Source of the DNA: Nannocystis exedens
GTDB taxonomy: Bacteria; Myxococcota_A; Polyangia; Nannocystales; Nannocystaceae
Assembly: GCF_002343915.1 (NCBI RefSeq)
Contig: NZ_NETK01000002.1
Span: 724,328-788,327 of the forward strand
DNA: 64,000 nt
Direction of reading: 5' to 3'
Shown: in pieces, positions 27,528-36,464 of the stretch
Layout of the letters: every line of letters begins with the position of its first letter
How positions within the stretch are numbered: the stretch's first letter is position 1
Program-made: the position numbers and the translations under genes
Notes under the pieces: model-generated
What the model saw: the letters and a program-made list of their open reading frames with translations, nothing else
What the model was told of the DNA's origin: nothing
Database searches by the model: none

Positions 27528-27573
27528 GGGCGGTCGAACCGACCGCCCTCGCGCGCGAGGCGCCTCGCGCTTT
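27528..27573 (+). terminator. Double hairpin with T-tract after vWA paralogue 2
   Basis: GGGCGGTCG/CGACCGCCC (27528-27548) is followed by GCGCGAG/CTCGCGC (27553-27570) and TTT, then GGGTCTTTC. This is a good intrinsic terminator candidate. Confidence 0.65.
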
Positions 27574-27585
27574 GGGTCTTTCAGG

Positions 27586-27613
27586 GCATGCCCCGGAGGA
27601 CCTGTCCTGAAAG
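27586..27613. repeat. Pair of 14-bp units forming a hairpin
   Basis: GCATGCCC at 27586 and ACCTGTCC at 27600, a 14-bp step. CTTTCAGG upstream and CCTGAAAG at the end can also pair, giving a stem between the convergent vWA and lipoprotein genes. Confidence 0.7.
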
Positions 27614-28540
27614 CTAGGGCGCCTCCAGGCGCAGCATGTGCCAGTCGACGAAGGCCGTCTCGGGATCGGCGACGCACCGCTGGGTCGGCGTGCTGAAGTA
27701 GCCCTTCACGTGCGCGCGGATGACCGCGACGAGGTAGCCGACGCCCTCGAAGTCGACGATCGCGACTTCGTCCGGCCCGAGGGTGCCGACGAGCTCGCCG
27801 TGGTCGGTGAAGGTGAGGCGCACGTTTCGCGCCTGTCCTTCGAGGCAGCAGTCGTCCGCGGCGCAGTCGCAGACCGTCCCGGCGTCGCGCTGCACGTCGA
27901 GGCGGACGGCCGAGTCGAGGAAGCCCGGGGCGTCGACCACCCGCGACGAGGCGGCGTACAGCGGGTAGACGCTGTCGTCGTCGAAGAGGGCGATCGCGGT
28001 GGTCTTGCAGCCCGCGGGCGCTTCGGGATCGCCCGGCACCCACTCGCCCTGGTGCGCGACCCGCAGGCAGGCGCCGTCGTCGACGTAGGTCGCCAGGTCC
28101 GGATCGAGCGGGACGGCGACGGCGCACAGGCCACAGCTGGCGTCGGTGCAGAGGGCGATGGTGCCGGTGTCGTCGTCCGCCTTGGCGACCTTGCCGAAGT
28201 ACTCGGTGACCGCGACGCACTGGGGCTCGAGCAGCGGCGGGTCGACGACGATCCGCTGCTCCGAAAACGGCCCGCACGCGGGATGCTCGTCGCCGGTGGT
28301 CTCGACGACGCCGGTCGTCCCGCTCGGGCCGGTGGTCTCGGGGGCGCCGGTGGAGGTCGTCGGCGCCGCGGTGGTCACCTCGCCGGTGGTGGGGGACGGC
28401 GCCGTCGTGCCGACGTCCGTGGTCGCCGCGGCGGTGGTCGGATCTGTCTCTGAAGACATGTCACCGCTCGCACCGCCGGCGAGGAACGCCGGGTTGGGCC
28501 GCGAGCACGAGAGCAGCAGCAGGGCCGGCCAGACGCGCAC
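27614..28540 (-). CDS. Lipoprotein with Thr-rich linker, function unknown
   Basis: GTG 28540 gives a short signal with LLLLSC, a linker rich in Thr, Ala and Gly (residues ~25-75), then ~230 residues containing many Cys and Asp (CTDASCGLCAV, CDCAADDCCLEG). The Cys-rich globular part suggests a secreted, disulphide-bonded domain. The open frame extends upstream into proS territory in another frame, which is not coding. I do not recognise the family. One 14-bp unit (near 28456) lies within the linker region. Confidence 0.7.
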   Translation of the reverse strand: MRVWPALLLLSCSRPNPAFLAGGASGDMSSETDPTTAAATTDVGTTAPSPTTGEVTTAAPTTSTGAPETTGPSGTTGVVETTGDEHPACGPFSEQRIVVDPPLLEPQCVAVTEYFGKVAKADDDTGTIALCTDASCGLCAVAVPLDPDLATYVDDGACLRVAHQGEWVPGDPEAPAGCKTTAIALFDDDSVYPLYAASSRVVDAPGFLDSAVRLDVQRDAGTVCDCAADDCCLEGQARNVRLTFTDHGELVGTLGPDEVAIVDFEGVGYLVAVIRAHVKGYFSTPTQRCVADPETAFVDWHMLRLEAP

Positions 28541-28716
28541 CGCCTCATTGTCGGCGATCCGGCGGCGAGCGAGGCGCCCCAGGTGCGCGCGCGTCCGCGC
28601 GGGACCGCGGGGCGCGCGGCCGGGGCGAGCAATTCCGCGCGGGCGAAACGACGACGCCCGCCGATGCACCGTCGAGCGCGGACGACGGGCGACAGCGGGC
28701 GAATCTGACTGTAGGG

Positions 28717-28768
28717 ACAGGTTGACGTCCGGGCGCGCCTCGCCGGCCTGTCCGAACGGACAGCTCAG
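28717..28768. repeat. 14-bp repeat units with perfect hairpin downstream of proS
   Basis: Units at 28717, 28731, 28746 and 28760. CTGTCC-GAAC-GGACAG (28748-28763) is a perfect inverted repeat directly after the proS stop on the minus strand, so the repeat may double as its terminator. Confidence 0.75.
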
Positions 28769-30303
28769 TACGCCTTGGCCATCAACACCCGACGCGCGCT
28801 CGGGTTGCCGGAGAACACGCAGCGGCCCGCCTCGGGCTCGGGGCCGTGGCCGGGCAGGGGGATGCAGCGGATCGTGACCTTCGTCTGCTCCTTGATCTTG
28901 GCCTCGGTCTCGCGCGTGCCGTCCCAGTGGCACCAGGCGAACGTGCTCTTCTCGCCGGCGAACGCGGCCAGGAACTCGTCCCAGGTGTCGATCGTGCGCG
29001 AGCGCTCCTGCAGGCGCTCGCGGGCGATCCGCAGCAGCTCGTCCTGGAAGCGATCGAGGCGCTCCTTGATGGTGGCGACGAACTCGTTCTGGGCGATGAA
29101 CTCCTTGCCGCGCCCGGCCGCGGTGTCGACCCGCATCTTGACGCAGACCTGGCCCTTGGCGAGGTCCTTGGGCCCGAGCTCGACGCGCACTGGCACGCCC
29201 TTGCGCTCCCACATGTAGAACTTGTTGCCGGGCCGCAGGTCGCGGTCGTCGATCACGACCTCGACGAAGTCGCGGTGGCGGCTGCGCGGCGGGGCGAGGT
29301 CGACGTCGGCCAGCTGGGCGCGGATCGACTCGGCGGCCGCCAGCACCTGCGCGCGCTCGTCGTCGTTCTTGTAGATCGGGACGATGACGACGTGGATCGG
29401 GGCGACGCGCGGCGGGAGGACCAGGCCGCTGTCGTCGGCGTGGGTCATGATGACGCCGCCGACCAGGCGCGTGCTGACGCCCCACGACGTCTGCCACACG
29501 TAGTCGCGGCCGCCGGCCTCGGTCTGGAACATGACGTTGAACGCCTTGCCGAAGTTCTGCCCGAGGTCGTGGCTGGTGCCGGCCTGCAGCGCCTTGCCGT
29601 CCTGCATCATCGCCTCGATGCAGGTCGTCTGGACCGCGCCGGCGAACCGCTCGCTGTCGGTCTTGATGCCGCGGATCACCGGCATCGCCATGACCTGCTC
29701 GGCGAAGTCGCCGTAGACGTCGAGCATGCGCATCACCTCGGCCTGGGCCTCCTCGTGGGTCGAGTGCGCGGTGTGGCCCTCCTGCCACAGGAACTCGGTG
29801 GTGCGCAGGAACATCCGCGTGCGCTTCTCCCAGCGCATGACGTTGGCCCACTGGTTCACCAGCAGCGGCAGGTCGCGGTAGCTCTCGATCCAGCGCGAGA
29901 AGAAGTAGCCGATGATCGTCTCGCTGGTCGGGCGGATGATGTAGGGCTCCTCGAGCTTCTCGCCGCCGGCGTGGGTGACGACCGCGAGCTCGGGCGAGAA
30001 GCCCTCGACGTGCTCGGCCTCCTTGGTGATGAAGCTCTGCGGCACGAGCAGCGGGAAGTAGGCGTTCTGGTGGCCCGTCGCCTTGAAGCGGCCGTCGAGA
30101 TCGCGCTGCAGCTTCTCCCAGATGGCGTAGCCGTGCGGCTTGATGACCATGCAGCCCTTGACGACCTTGGCCGGCTCGGCCAGCTCCGCCTCGCGGATGA
30201 CGTCCTGGTACCACTGCGGGTAGTCGGTCTCGCGCGGGGTGATCTTCCCGCCTGCCTTGCCGACCTGATCCTCTTGCTGCTCCGCTCGGGCGCCCTGTTT
30301 CAT
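28765..30303 (-). CDS. proS: Prolyl-tRNA synthetase, archaeal/eukaryotic-like type
   Basis: The 512 residues include class II motif 2 (FLRTTEFLWQEGHTAH) and motif 3 (MTHADDSGLVLPPRVAP), an anticodon-binding domain (HVVIVPIYKND) and a C-terminal extension ending in the conserved Tyr (AKAY). There is no bacterial-type INS editing insertion between motifs 2 and 3. That pattern defines the short ProS type found in archaea, eukaryotes and a subset of bacteria. It charges tRNA-Pro with proline in the cytoplasm. The gene stands alone between the lipoprotein gene and plsC. Confidence 0.95.
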   Translation of the reverse strand: MKQGARAEQQEDQVGKAGGKITPRETDYPQWYQDVIREAELAEPAKVVKGCMVIKPHGYAIWEKLQRDLDGRFKATGHQNAYFPLLVPQSFITKEAEHVEGFSPELAVVTHAGGEKLEEPYIIRPTSETIIGYFFSRWIESYRDLPLLVNQWANVMRWEKRTRMFLRTTEFLWQEGHTAHSTHEEAQAEVMRMLDVYGDFAEQVMAMPVIRGIKTDSERFAGAVQTTCIEAMMQDGKALQAGTSHDLGQNFGKAFNVMFQTEAGGRDYVWQTSWGVSTRLVGGVIMTHADDSGLVLPPRVAPIHVVIVPIYKNDDERAQVLAAAESIRAQLADVDLAPPRSRHRDFVEVVIDDRDLRPGNKFYMWERKGVPVRVELGPKDLAKGQVCVKMRVDTAAGRGKEFIAQNEFVATIKERLDRFQDELLRIARERLQERSRTIDTWDEFLAAFAGEKSTFAWCHWDGTRETEAKIKEQTKVTIRCIPLPGHGPEPEAGRCVFSGNPSARRVLMAKAY

Positions 30304-30412
30304 GGGCGGAGGATGCCGAGCGCGCGAGGACGTGGCAAGCCCGCCGCGTCACGGCCTGGCGCACACGGGCGCCGCGCCGGGGCAGGGGACCGCGCGCCGT
30401 GAGCGGACGACC

Positions 30413-31174
30413 TCAGGGGCCCGTCAGCGGCATGATCTGCTGGCGCAGCGCCACGATCTCGGCCCGCACCTGGTCCTTGAGCGCCGGCAGGTCGTCGAGC
30501 GTGAGGCCGCGGGTCGAGATCGGGGTCCCGACGGCCACGTAGGCCCGCGCCTTGCCGAAACGCCAGTCGTGCTTCGGCAGCGCCGCGGCGGTGCCCGCGA
30601 CCGCCATCGGCAGGATGTCGGCGCCGGTCTCGATCGCCAGGTGGAAGGCGCCGTCCTTGAACGGCCCCATCTCGTCGCCGAGCGCGCGCGTACCTTCGGG
30701 GAAGATCATCACCGGCGTGTCGCGCATGAGGTACCGCCGGCACCGCGCCATCGCCCCCTTGGCCGACCCGCGGTCGCCCCGGACCACCGGGATGTCGCCG
30801 GCGAGGAACATCGCCCAGCCGAGGATCGGCACCTTGAACAGCGAGGCCTTGCCGAGCCACTTCATCTCCCACGGCAGGTGGGAGATGAGGAACGGGTCGG
30901 TCTGCGAGCAGTGATTGCTGACGACGACCGTGCGCCGCGGCCGGTACGGCGGCAGCGGCTGGTACACCCGGAAGTCCCACAGCGGGCTGAGCTTGGTGAC
31001 GCCGATGGCCGCCAGCCGGAACAGCCTCCCGGTGATCCTCCGACCATGGTCGAAAGGCCAGGTGAGCGGGGCGAGCACGCACTGCAGGCAGAAGGCGAGG
31101 CCGCCGAGACCGAAGATCAGCAAGTATGTCCAAACGGACAGGAGGATGGTGCGCGGAGCGGTCGTGCGCGGCAT
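30413..31174 (-). CDS. plsC: 1-acyl-sn-glycerol-3-phosphate acyltransferase (PlsC family)
   Basis: A hydrophobic N-terminal segment (TYLLIFGLGGLAFCLQ) anchors the protein in the membrane. The acyltransferase motifs follow in order: NHCSQTDPF (NHX4D), DIPVVRGDRGS and FPEGTR. The family transfers an acyl chain to lysophosphatidic acid to make phosphatidic acid. The length of 253 residues is typical. A 14-bp unit (about 31050) encodes TWPFDHG within the N-terminal part. Confidence 0.9.
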   Translation of the reverse strand: MPRTTAPRTILLSVWTYLLIFGLGGLAFCLQCVLAPLTWPFDHGRRITGRLFRLAAIGVTKLSPLWDFRVYQPLPPYRPRRTVVVSNHCSQTDPFLISHLPWEMKWLGKASLFKVPILGWAMFLAGDIPVVRGDRGSAKGAMARCRRYLMRDTPVMIFPEGTRALGDEMGPFKDGAFHLAIETGADILPMAVAGTAAALPKHDWRFGKARAYVAVGTPISTRGLTLDDLPALKDQVRAEIVALRQQIMPLTGP

Positions 31175-31699
31175 GCAGGCGGGCCCTGAAACGGGAGGTT
31201 GCCGTCATGCCACGAGCCTTGCGAGGTGCCAAGCTCCGCGGGCCGCGCAGGCCGGGCCCGCTCGTGGCGCGACGAGCGGCGAGCGAGCACGCGCGGCGAG
31301 GGAAACCACCTGGCACCATCCGTGGCGCCGTCAACCCAAGCCGATTTCAACGACGGGGTCGGTCACGCGACCGCCGACCACGTGGCCCATCTTCCCGCGG
31401 GCCAGCGCACGCGCTCCCGACTCCCACTCATGGAAGTGGCCGACGCCCCCTCGTTCCGTTGCACGCATGAGCATGAGCTGTCGCACGACGATGTCGCGCC
31501 GCGAGGCAGACGGATCGAGCCGTGCCCGTCGCGCGCCGGCCACGATGTAGGCGCGAAGTCGCGAAGCAACGCGCTCGCCGTCGCGGCTCGCGGCCGACCG
31601 CGAACCGATCGCTCGCCTCGGTCGGCGGCCGGCCGAGAATCAATGCGCCCGCCGCTCGTGTCCGCCGTCGCCCGCGTCCCCCTGCGAGCGCCGCAATCA
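31175..31699. other. Intergenic region with no clear gene
   Basis: Between plsC and the CBS gene I find only short open frames. A 70-residue minus-strand frame (31331-31543) with lower third-position GC than its neighbours is the least unlikely, but it lacks a ribosome site. No repeat array or terminator is evident apart from a single 14-bp unit pair at 31125-31142 just inside plsC. Confidence 0.4.
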
Positions 31700-32098
31700 T
31701 CAATGACGCAGCGCGGCGGCGTCGAGCAGGGCGCCGCAGCGGCGGGCCGCGTCGTCGAGCGTGAACAGGCCGACGAGGTGACCGCGATCGCTGATGACGA
31801 CGGCTTCGGAGCGGTAGGTGAGCATCAAGCGCAGCACCGCGTCGACGCTGCGCCAGGGCGGGGCGACGGGCGGGTCGCCCCGCATCAGGTCGCGCACCAG
31901 CCGGCGCCCGAGCAGCTCGCCGCGCAGCCTGGCGAGGTCGCGCTCGTACACGAGACCGAGCAGCTCGCCGTAGTCGAGCACGGGCAGGAGCGCGACCCCC
32001 TCGCAGCGCATGCGCTGGAGCGCCGGAGCGGCCGCCTCGTCGGGCAGGACCGAGGAGGGCAGGGCGCGCATGAGCTCGCAGACGGGCCGATCAGCCAT
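31700..32098 (-). CDS. Tandem CBS-domain protein
   Basis: ATG 32098 gives 132 residues comprising two CBS motifs (VCELMRALPSSVLPDEAAAPALQRM and VRDLMRGDPPVAPPW...LVGLFTLDDAARRC). A longer start at 32149 adds 17 basic residues that look non-native. CBS pairs bind adenosyl ligands and regulate partner proteins. There is no fused effector domain, so the partner is unknown. It is transcribed in the same direction as ctaA, 94 bases after it. Confidence 0.85.
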   Translation of the reverse strand: MADRPVCELMRALPSSVLPDEAAAPALQRMRCEGVALLPVLDYGELLGLVYERDLARLRGELLGRRLVRDLMRGDPPVAPPWRSVDAVLRLMLTYRSEAVVISDRGHLVGLFTLDDAARRCGALLDAAALRH

Positions 32099-32192
32099 CG
32101 CCGAACACTTTAGCCGAGACCGCGGCCGGATCCACCGCGGCATGCCCACATCGGCGGGGCGGTGTGATGTCGCCCGGCCGGTTGACCCTACG

Positions 32193-33146
32193 TCATCGGT
32201 CGGGGCGGGGGTGCCCGTCGGGGCCTGCCTGGGCGTGCAGCAATTCGAGCGAGAACAGCACGGCAGCGACCCACAGCGCGGTCCCGAGGCCGAGGTGCAG
32301 CACCTGCATCCAGCCGGGGGCGGACAACATCACATTGAGGACGCCCGCCGCCAGCTGGGCGAACACCAGGATCATCACCCACGCGCTCGCGCGGCGGACG
32401 GCCGGCGCTGCGGCGTTGCCGAGGTGATGGGCGATCACCGCGGTGAAGAAGCCGAGGCCGCACGCCAGCACCGGGTGCATCAGTCGCAGGCGCTGAAGGA
32501 AGTGCGCGCCCGCTCCGAGGTCGCGCTGCAGTCGTTCGCTCAGCGCACCGGCCTCGACGGGGTAGAGCGTGTCGCCGAGCGCCGTGACGGCCCCGCTGAT
32601 CCCCACCAGCATGAGGCCGCCGAGGCTGGCCCAGACCAGCCAGCGGACGCGACGGGACACGCCGCCGCGGGCCTGGCCCGGTTCGCGGTTCGCAGCCCAG
32701 GCCGCGAGCGCGAGCGCGCCGGTGAGCAGCGACGTGTTGACGAGGTGCGCCGCCATCACGATGGCCCGCGCGACCGAGTCGTTGTCGCCGACCAGGCCGA
32801 AGCGCACCAGGCCGGCGCCGATCAGCGCCTCGGTGATCGTGAACACCAGCGCGAGCCAGGCCCCGAGCCGGGCCGCGTGCCCGCGCGGGAAGCCGCGCAG
32901 CGCCGCCACCAGCAGCGCCAGCACGATGATGCCGCACAACCCCGAGGTGACGCGGTGCGAGAACTCGATGACGGTCTCGATGGTGGGGCTGATCGGCACG
33001 ACCTCGCCGTGGCAGGTCGGCCAGTGTTGCCCGCAGCCCGCGCCGGAGCCGGTGATCCGCACGACCGCGCCGAACAGGATCACGAGGACGGTGTACGCGA
33101 GCGTACCCCAGGCGAGGCTGCGAAAGCGTGCGCGAGCGGCGGCCAC
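32193..33146 (-). CDS. ctaA: Heme A synthase (CtaA/Cox15)
   Basis: Eight predicted TM helices. The first periplasmic loop contains GSGAGCGQHWPTCHG with the Cys pair of type 1 bacterial CtaA, and heme-ligand His residues are seen in FSHRVTSG, AAHLVNTS, LMHPVLACG and VLHLGLGT. It oxidises heme O to heme A for cytochrome oxidase. No ctaB or cox genes are in the window. ATG 33146 matches the usual N-terminus. Confidence 0.92.
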   Translation of the reverse strand: MAAARARFRSLAWGTLAYTVLVILFGAVVRITGSGAGCGQHWPTCHGEVVPISPTIETVIEFSHRVTSGLCGIIVLALLVAALRGFPRGHAARLGAWLALVFTITEALIGAGLVRFGLVGDNDSVARAIVMAAHLVNTSLLTGALALAAWAANREPGQARGGVSRRVRWLVWASLGGLMLVGISGAVTALGDTLYPVEAGALSERLQRDLGAGAHFLQRLRLMHPVLACGLGFFTAVIAHHLGNAAAPAVRRASAWVMILVFAQLAAGVLNVMLSAPGWMQVLHLGLGTALWVAAVLFSLELLHAQAGPDGHPRPDR

Positions 33147-33914
33147 GGGCCCTCCATACTCGCTTTTTCGCCCGCCGGAAAGGCCCGCGACCGGCCGTCA
33201 CGGGCGCAGTTCGTGCGAAGGCGACGCGGCGGCGAGCGCGTGCCGGAGCTGGCGCCCGACGTGCGCGGGGGGCGTCGAAGGTCAGGCGCACGCGTGCGTC
33301 CACGCGAGCCCCGCCGGCCGGGCGGCGTCCCGGCTCCTGCACCGCGCAGACTCACTCCGAGCGGGTCGGCGGGCGGCACGACCCACCAGGTCGTCAGCTC
33401 GCTCATGGTCCGCGACGGCCGCGAGCCCGTGCAGTCGAACTGGCGGGCACGCGTCACGAGCGTGGGCTGGCGTGGAAGCGAACGGCCTGCCGCGGCGCAG
33501 CTGGGCCGCCCGCGACGAGAGCCGCCGCGTCGCCCGCTCGTCAGCCTCCACGGCACCTCCGGGGCGTGTCGTCGCGGCGAGCGATCGAGCCCGGTGCCCG
33601 CGAACAGCCCGGCCGTCGAGGCCCACGCCGGGCTTGCCGTCGGGCAGCGAGGGCTTCGGGGTACGCGCGCGACCTGCCCGACCGGGCAGGTCCGATCACC
33701 CCGCGCCTGGTCTCACAGACATGTCTTCCACAACTTGCCCAGTCGCGCATGGCCGATCACACCTGGCCTCTCACACCTGGCTGATTGTACCTGGCCTTTC
33801 GCACCTTCCCGACCGTACCTGGCCTCTCGAACCGGACCGATCGTACCTGGCCTCTCGCACATGCCTGCACGCGCATGGCGAGGAGGCCATGTCCGCTCGG
33901 CACGTCGCCGGCCC
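33147..33914. other. 768-bp intergenic region between ctaA and murJ, mostly repeats in its second half
   Basis: The first ~520 bp (33147-33671) shows no gene I can support; the remainder is the longest 14-bp repeat array of the window, listed separately. No T-run terminator for murJ is seen. Confidence 0.5.
33672..33900. repeat. Longest 14-bp repeat array in the window, about 16 units
   Basis: Two units at 33672 and 33686, then an uninterrupted run starting 33705 with unit starts every 14 bp to 33887 (33719, 33733, 33747, 33761, 33775, 33789, 33803, 33817, 33831, 33845, 33859, 33873). Most cores are ACCTGGCC, changing to CATG forms at the murJ end. Spacers vary (CTCTCAC, GATTGT, TTTCGC) while the step stays fixed. 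Confidence 0.92.
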
Positions 33915-35534
33915 TCAAGCCGCCGGAGCGCGGCGCCGTCGCAGCCGGCGCACGAGCCCGGCCGGCAGCCGCCACAGCTGGGCCCCGCCGGGGTACTTGC
34001 CGGCGCGGACGATGGCGGCGAACACCACGAACCCGAGCGCGATCACCAGCCCCAGCGCGCCGGCGCCGAGCAGCGCGCGCATCAGGCGGGGCAGGGCGGC
34101 GAGCGGCCCTGCGAGCACGTGCGCGAGGCCGGTCCAGGTCGCCCACACGACCGCGGCGAGGCCGGCGTTGGCGGCCGCGAGCACCGCGAACTCGCGCCAG
34201 CGGCCGGGCCGGGCCAGGCCGCCGATCTCGCGCCGGTAGAACGCGCGCAGCAGCGTCAGGTTGACCAGCGCGCCGAGGGATGTCCCGAGGGCCAGGCCGG
34301 GCGCGCCGAGGCGCTCGTAGGTCAGGGCGTTGAAGCCGATGTTGACGGCCACCGAGGCGACCGACGCGATCAGCGGCACGCGCGGGCGGTCGATCGAGTA
34401 GAACGCCGGCGCGACGATCTTGACCATGCTGTAGGGCGCGAGCCCGATCGCGTAGGCCTGCAGGATCACCGCCACCGCCGCCGACTCGGCGGCGCCGAAG
34501 CGGCCGCCCTCGTAGATCAGCGACACGATCGGGTGGGCGAGCAGCACCAGGCCGACGGTGCTCGCCGAGGTCAGCAGCCAGGCCGCCGACAGCCCCTCGC
34601 TGGTGCGCGCGATCAGGGCCGAGCGGTCGCCGCGGGCCGCCTCCTCCGACACCTGGGTGGCCGTCACCGTCGCCAGCGCCACCCCGAACACGCCGATCGG
34701 CAGGAAGAAGATCCGGAACGCGTACTCGATCTGCGCCACCGCGCCGTCGCCGAGGCTGGCGGCGAAGCGGGTGTTGACGAACACGTTGAGCTGGACGGCG
34801 GCCACGCCGACGATCGCCGGCAGCATCAGCGAGACGATCCGGCGCACGCCGGGGTGGCTCACGAGGCCGCGCAGCCGCGGGCGCACGCGGTAGCCGAGGC
34901 GGCGCAGGGAGGGCAGGAGCACGGCGGCCTGGGCGACGCTGGCGAGCAGCGTGCCGACGCTCCAGGCCATCACCGCGGCCTGGCCGCCGAGCCCGGCCAG
35001 CCACATGCCGAGGCCGGCGGCGATGCTGACGAGGTTGAACAGCACCGGCGCCAGCGCGAACGGCAGGAAGTTGCGCTGGGCGTTGAGGATCCCGCCCCAC
35101 ACCGCGCCGACGCTCACGAGCGCGAGGATCGGCATCATCACGCGCGTCAGCGCGGCGGTCTCGGCGATCTTCTCCGGGCTCCAGCCCGACGTGATGGCGA
35201 CCACGAGCGGCTCGGCGAACACGACCCCGAGCAGCGTCAGCGTCCCGGTGACGAGCAGGATCCCGGCCAGGGCGAGGTTGGCGAGCTGGTACGCGCGCTC
35301 GCGATCCTCCTGCACCAGGGACGCGGTGAAGGTGGGGACGAACGCGCTCGACAGGGCGCCCTCGGCGAGCAGGTCGCGCAGGAGGTTGGGGATCCGGAAC
35401 GCCACCGAAAACGTGTCCGCGAGCGCGCCGGCGCCGATGAGGCGCGACTGCAGCGACATGCGCACGAGCCCGAGGACGCGCGACGCGGCGACCGCGGCGC
35501 TGATCGAACCGGACGACTGGAGGGCGGAGGGCAC
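33915..35534 (-). CDS. murJ: Lipid II flippase MurJ
   Basis: The 539 residues contain about 14 TM helices and MurJ signatures (SRVLGLVRMSLQSRLIGAG, ADTFSVAFRIPNLLRDLLAEGALSSAFVP). MurJ is an MOP-superfamily transporter moving lipid II across the inner membrane for peptidoglycan synthesis. GTG 35534 is used. The gene is divergent from the UbiA-type transferase, with only 50 bp between starts. The C-terminus is basic (RRLRRRRAPAA). Confidence 0.94.
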   Translation of the reverse strand: MPSALQSSGSISAAVAASRVLGLVRMSLQSRLIGAGALADTFSVAFRIPNLLRDLLAEGALSSAFVPTFTASLVQEDRERAYQLANLALAGILLVTGTLTLLGVVFAEPLVVAITSGWSPEKIAETAALTRVMMPILALVSVGAVWGGILNAQRNFLPFALAPVLFNLVSIAAGLGMWLAGLGGQAAVMAWSVGTLLASVAQAAVLLPSLRRLGYRVRPRLRGLVSHPGVRRIVSLMLPAIVGVAAVQLNVFVNTRFAASLGDGAVAQIEYAFRIFFLPIGVFGVALATVTATQVSEEAARGDRSALIARTSEGLSAAWLLTSASTVGLVLLAHPIVSLIYEGGRFGAAESAAVAVILQAYAIGLAPYSMVKIVAPAFYSIDRPRVPLIASVASVAVNIGFNALTYERLGAPGLALGTSLGALVNLTLLRAFYRREIGGLARPGRWREFAVLAAANAGLAAVVWATWTGLAHVLAGPLAALPRLMRALLGAGALGLVIALGFVVFAAIVRAGKYPGGAQLWRLPAGLVRRLRRRRAPAA

Positions 35535-35584
35535 CTGGCGCGGCAGTAGAACACGCGGCGAGGCCGTGCGATAGTCCCGGCCCC

Positions 35585-36457
35585 GTGCTCCTCGCGCTCA
35601 TCAAGACGCTCCGGCCGCGTCAGTGGATCAAGAACCTCTTCGTCGCCGTGCCGCTGATGTACGGCCAGCGGCTCACCGATCCGACGAGCCTGCTCGTCAC
35701 CGCCGGCGCCGTCGCGCTGTTCTGCCTGATCTCCGGCTGCGTCTACATCCTCAACGACCTCGTCGACGTCGAGAAGGACCGCGCCCACCCGAAGAAGCGC
35801 CACCGGCCGATCCCCTCCGGCAAGCTGCCCGAGGCGGTCGCGCGCCGCTTCGCCGTGATCTGCGTGCCGGTCTGCCTCGCGCTCGGCTACTGGCTGCAGC
35901 CGCTCTACGCCGCCGCGCTCGGCGGCTACTTCCTGCTGAACCTGGCCTACAGCTTCAAGCTCAAGCAGATCGCCTACGTCGACGTGCTGTCGATCGCGGC
36001 CGGGTTCATCCTCCGCGTGCTGGCCGGGGCGCTCGCGCTGGGGATCCCGGCCTCGCCGTGGCTGCTCGGCTGCACCGGCCTTCTGGCGATGTTCCTCGGC
36101 TTCGGCAAGCGGGCCCACGAGCTCGCCGGCGCCGAGGATCCGCAGAAGCAGCGCGCCGCGCTGGCCGCCTACAACCTCGTCACCCTGCGCATCATCCTCT
36201 ACGCGCTGGGCTTCGCCACCGTCGGCCTCTACATCGCCTACACCCTGAGCGAGCACGTGCTCGAGATGTTCGGCACCAACCGCCTGGCGTACACCGCGGT
36301 GTTCGGGGTCGTGGGCATCGCCCGCTTCATCTACCTCTCGACCACCCGGCGCGAGGCCGAGTCGCCGACCGAGGAGATGCTCAAGGACCCGCTGTTCATG
36401 ATCAACTTCGTCGTCTGGATCGCGCTCACCGCCGCGATCCTGTACGGGTGGATCTGA
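35585..36457 (+). CDS. UbiA-family prenyltransferase resembling decaprenyl-phosphate phosphoribosyltransferase
   Basis: About nine TM helices and the Asp-rich motif NDLVDVEKDRAHPKKRHRP. This is the form seen in 5-phosphoribosyl-1-diphosphate:decaprenyl-phosphate transferases (DPPR synthase type) rather than in quinone or heme enzymes. The proposed product is a polyprenyl-phosphate ribose donor for envelope glycans; the assignment is by motif similarity. GTG 35585 gives 290 residues. It is followed 8 bases later by dtd, so both may share a transcript. Confidence 0.8.
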   Translation: MLLALIKTLRPRQWIKNLFVAVPLMYGQRLTDPTSLLVTAGAVALFCLISGCVYILNDLVDVEKDRAHPKKRHRPIPSGKLPEAVARRFAVICVPVCLALGYWLQPLYAAALGGYFLLNLAYSFKLKQIAYVDVLSIAAGFILRVLAGALALGIPASPWLLGCTGLLAMFLGFGKRAHELAGAEDPQKQRAALAAYNLVTLRIILYALGFATVGLYIAYTLSEHVLEMFGTNRLAYTAVFGVVGIARFIYLSTTRREAESPTEEMLKDPLFMINFVVWIALTAAILYGWI

Positions 36458-36464
36458 GGGCCGC

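Noticed and set aside
31331..31543. 70-residue gene on the minus strand
   Set aside because: Lower third-position GC than real genes, no ribosome site, no recognised motif.
33672..33900. CRISPR array
   Set aside because: The units are 14 bp with 8-bp cores and 6-bp spacers, far shorter than CRISPR repeats and spacers, and no cas genes are near.
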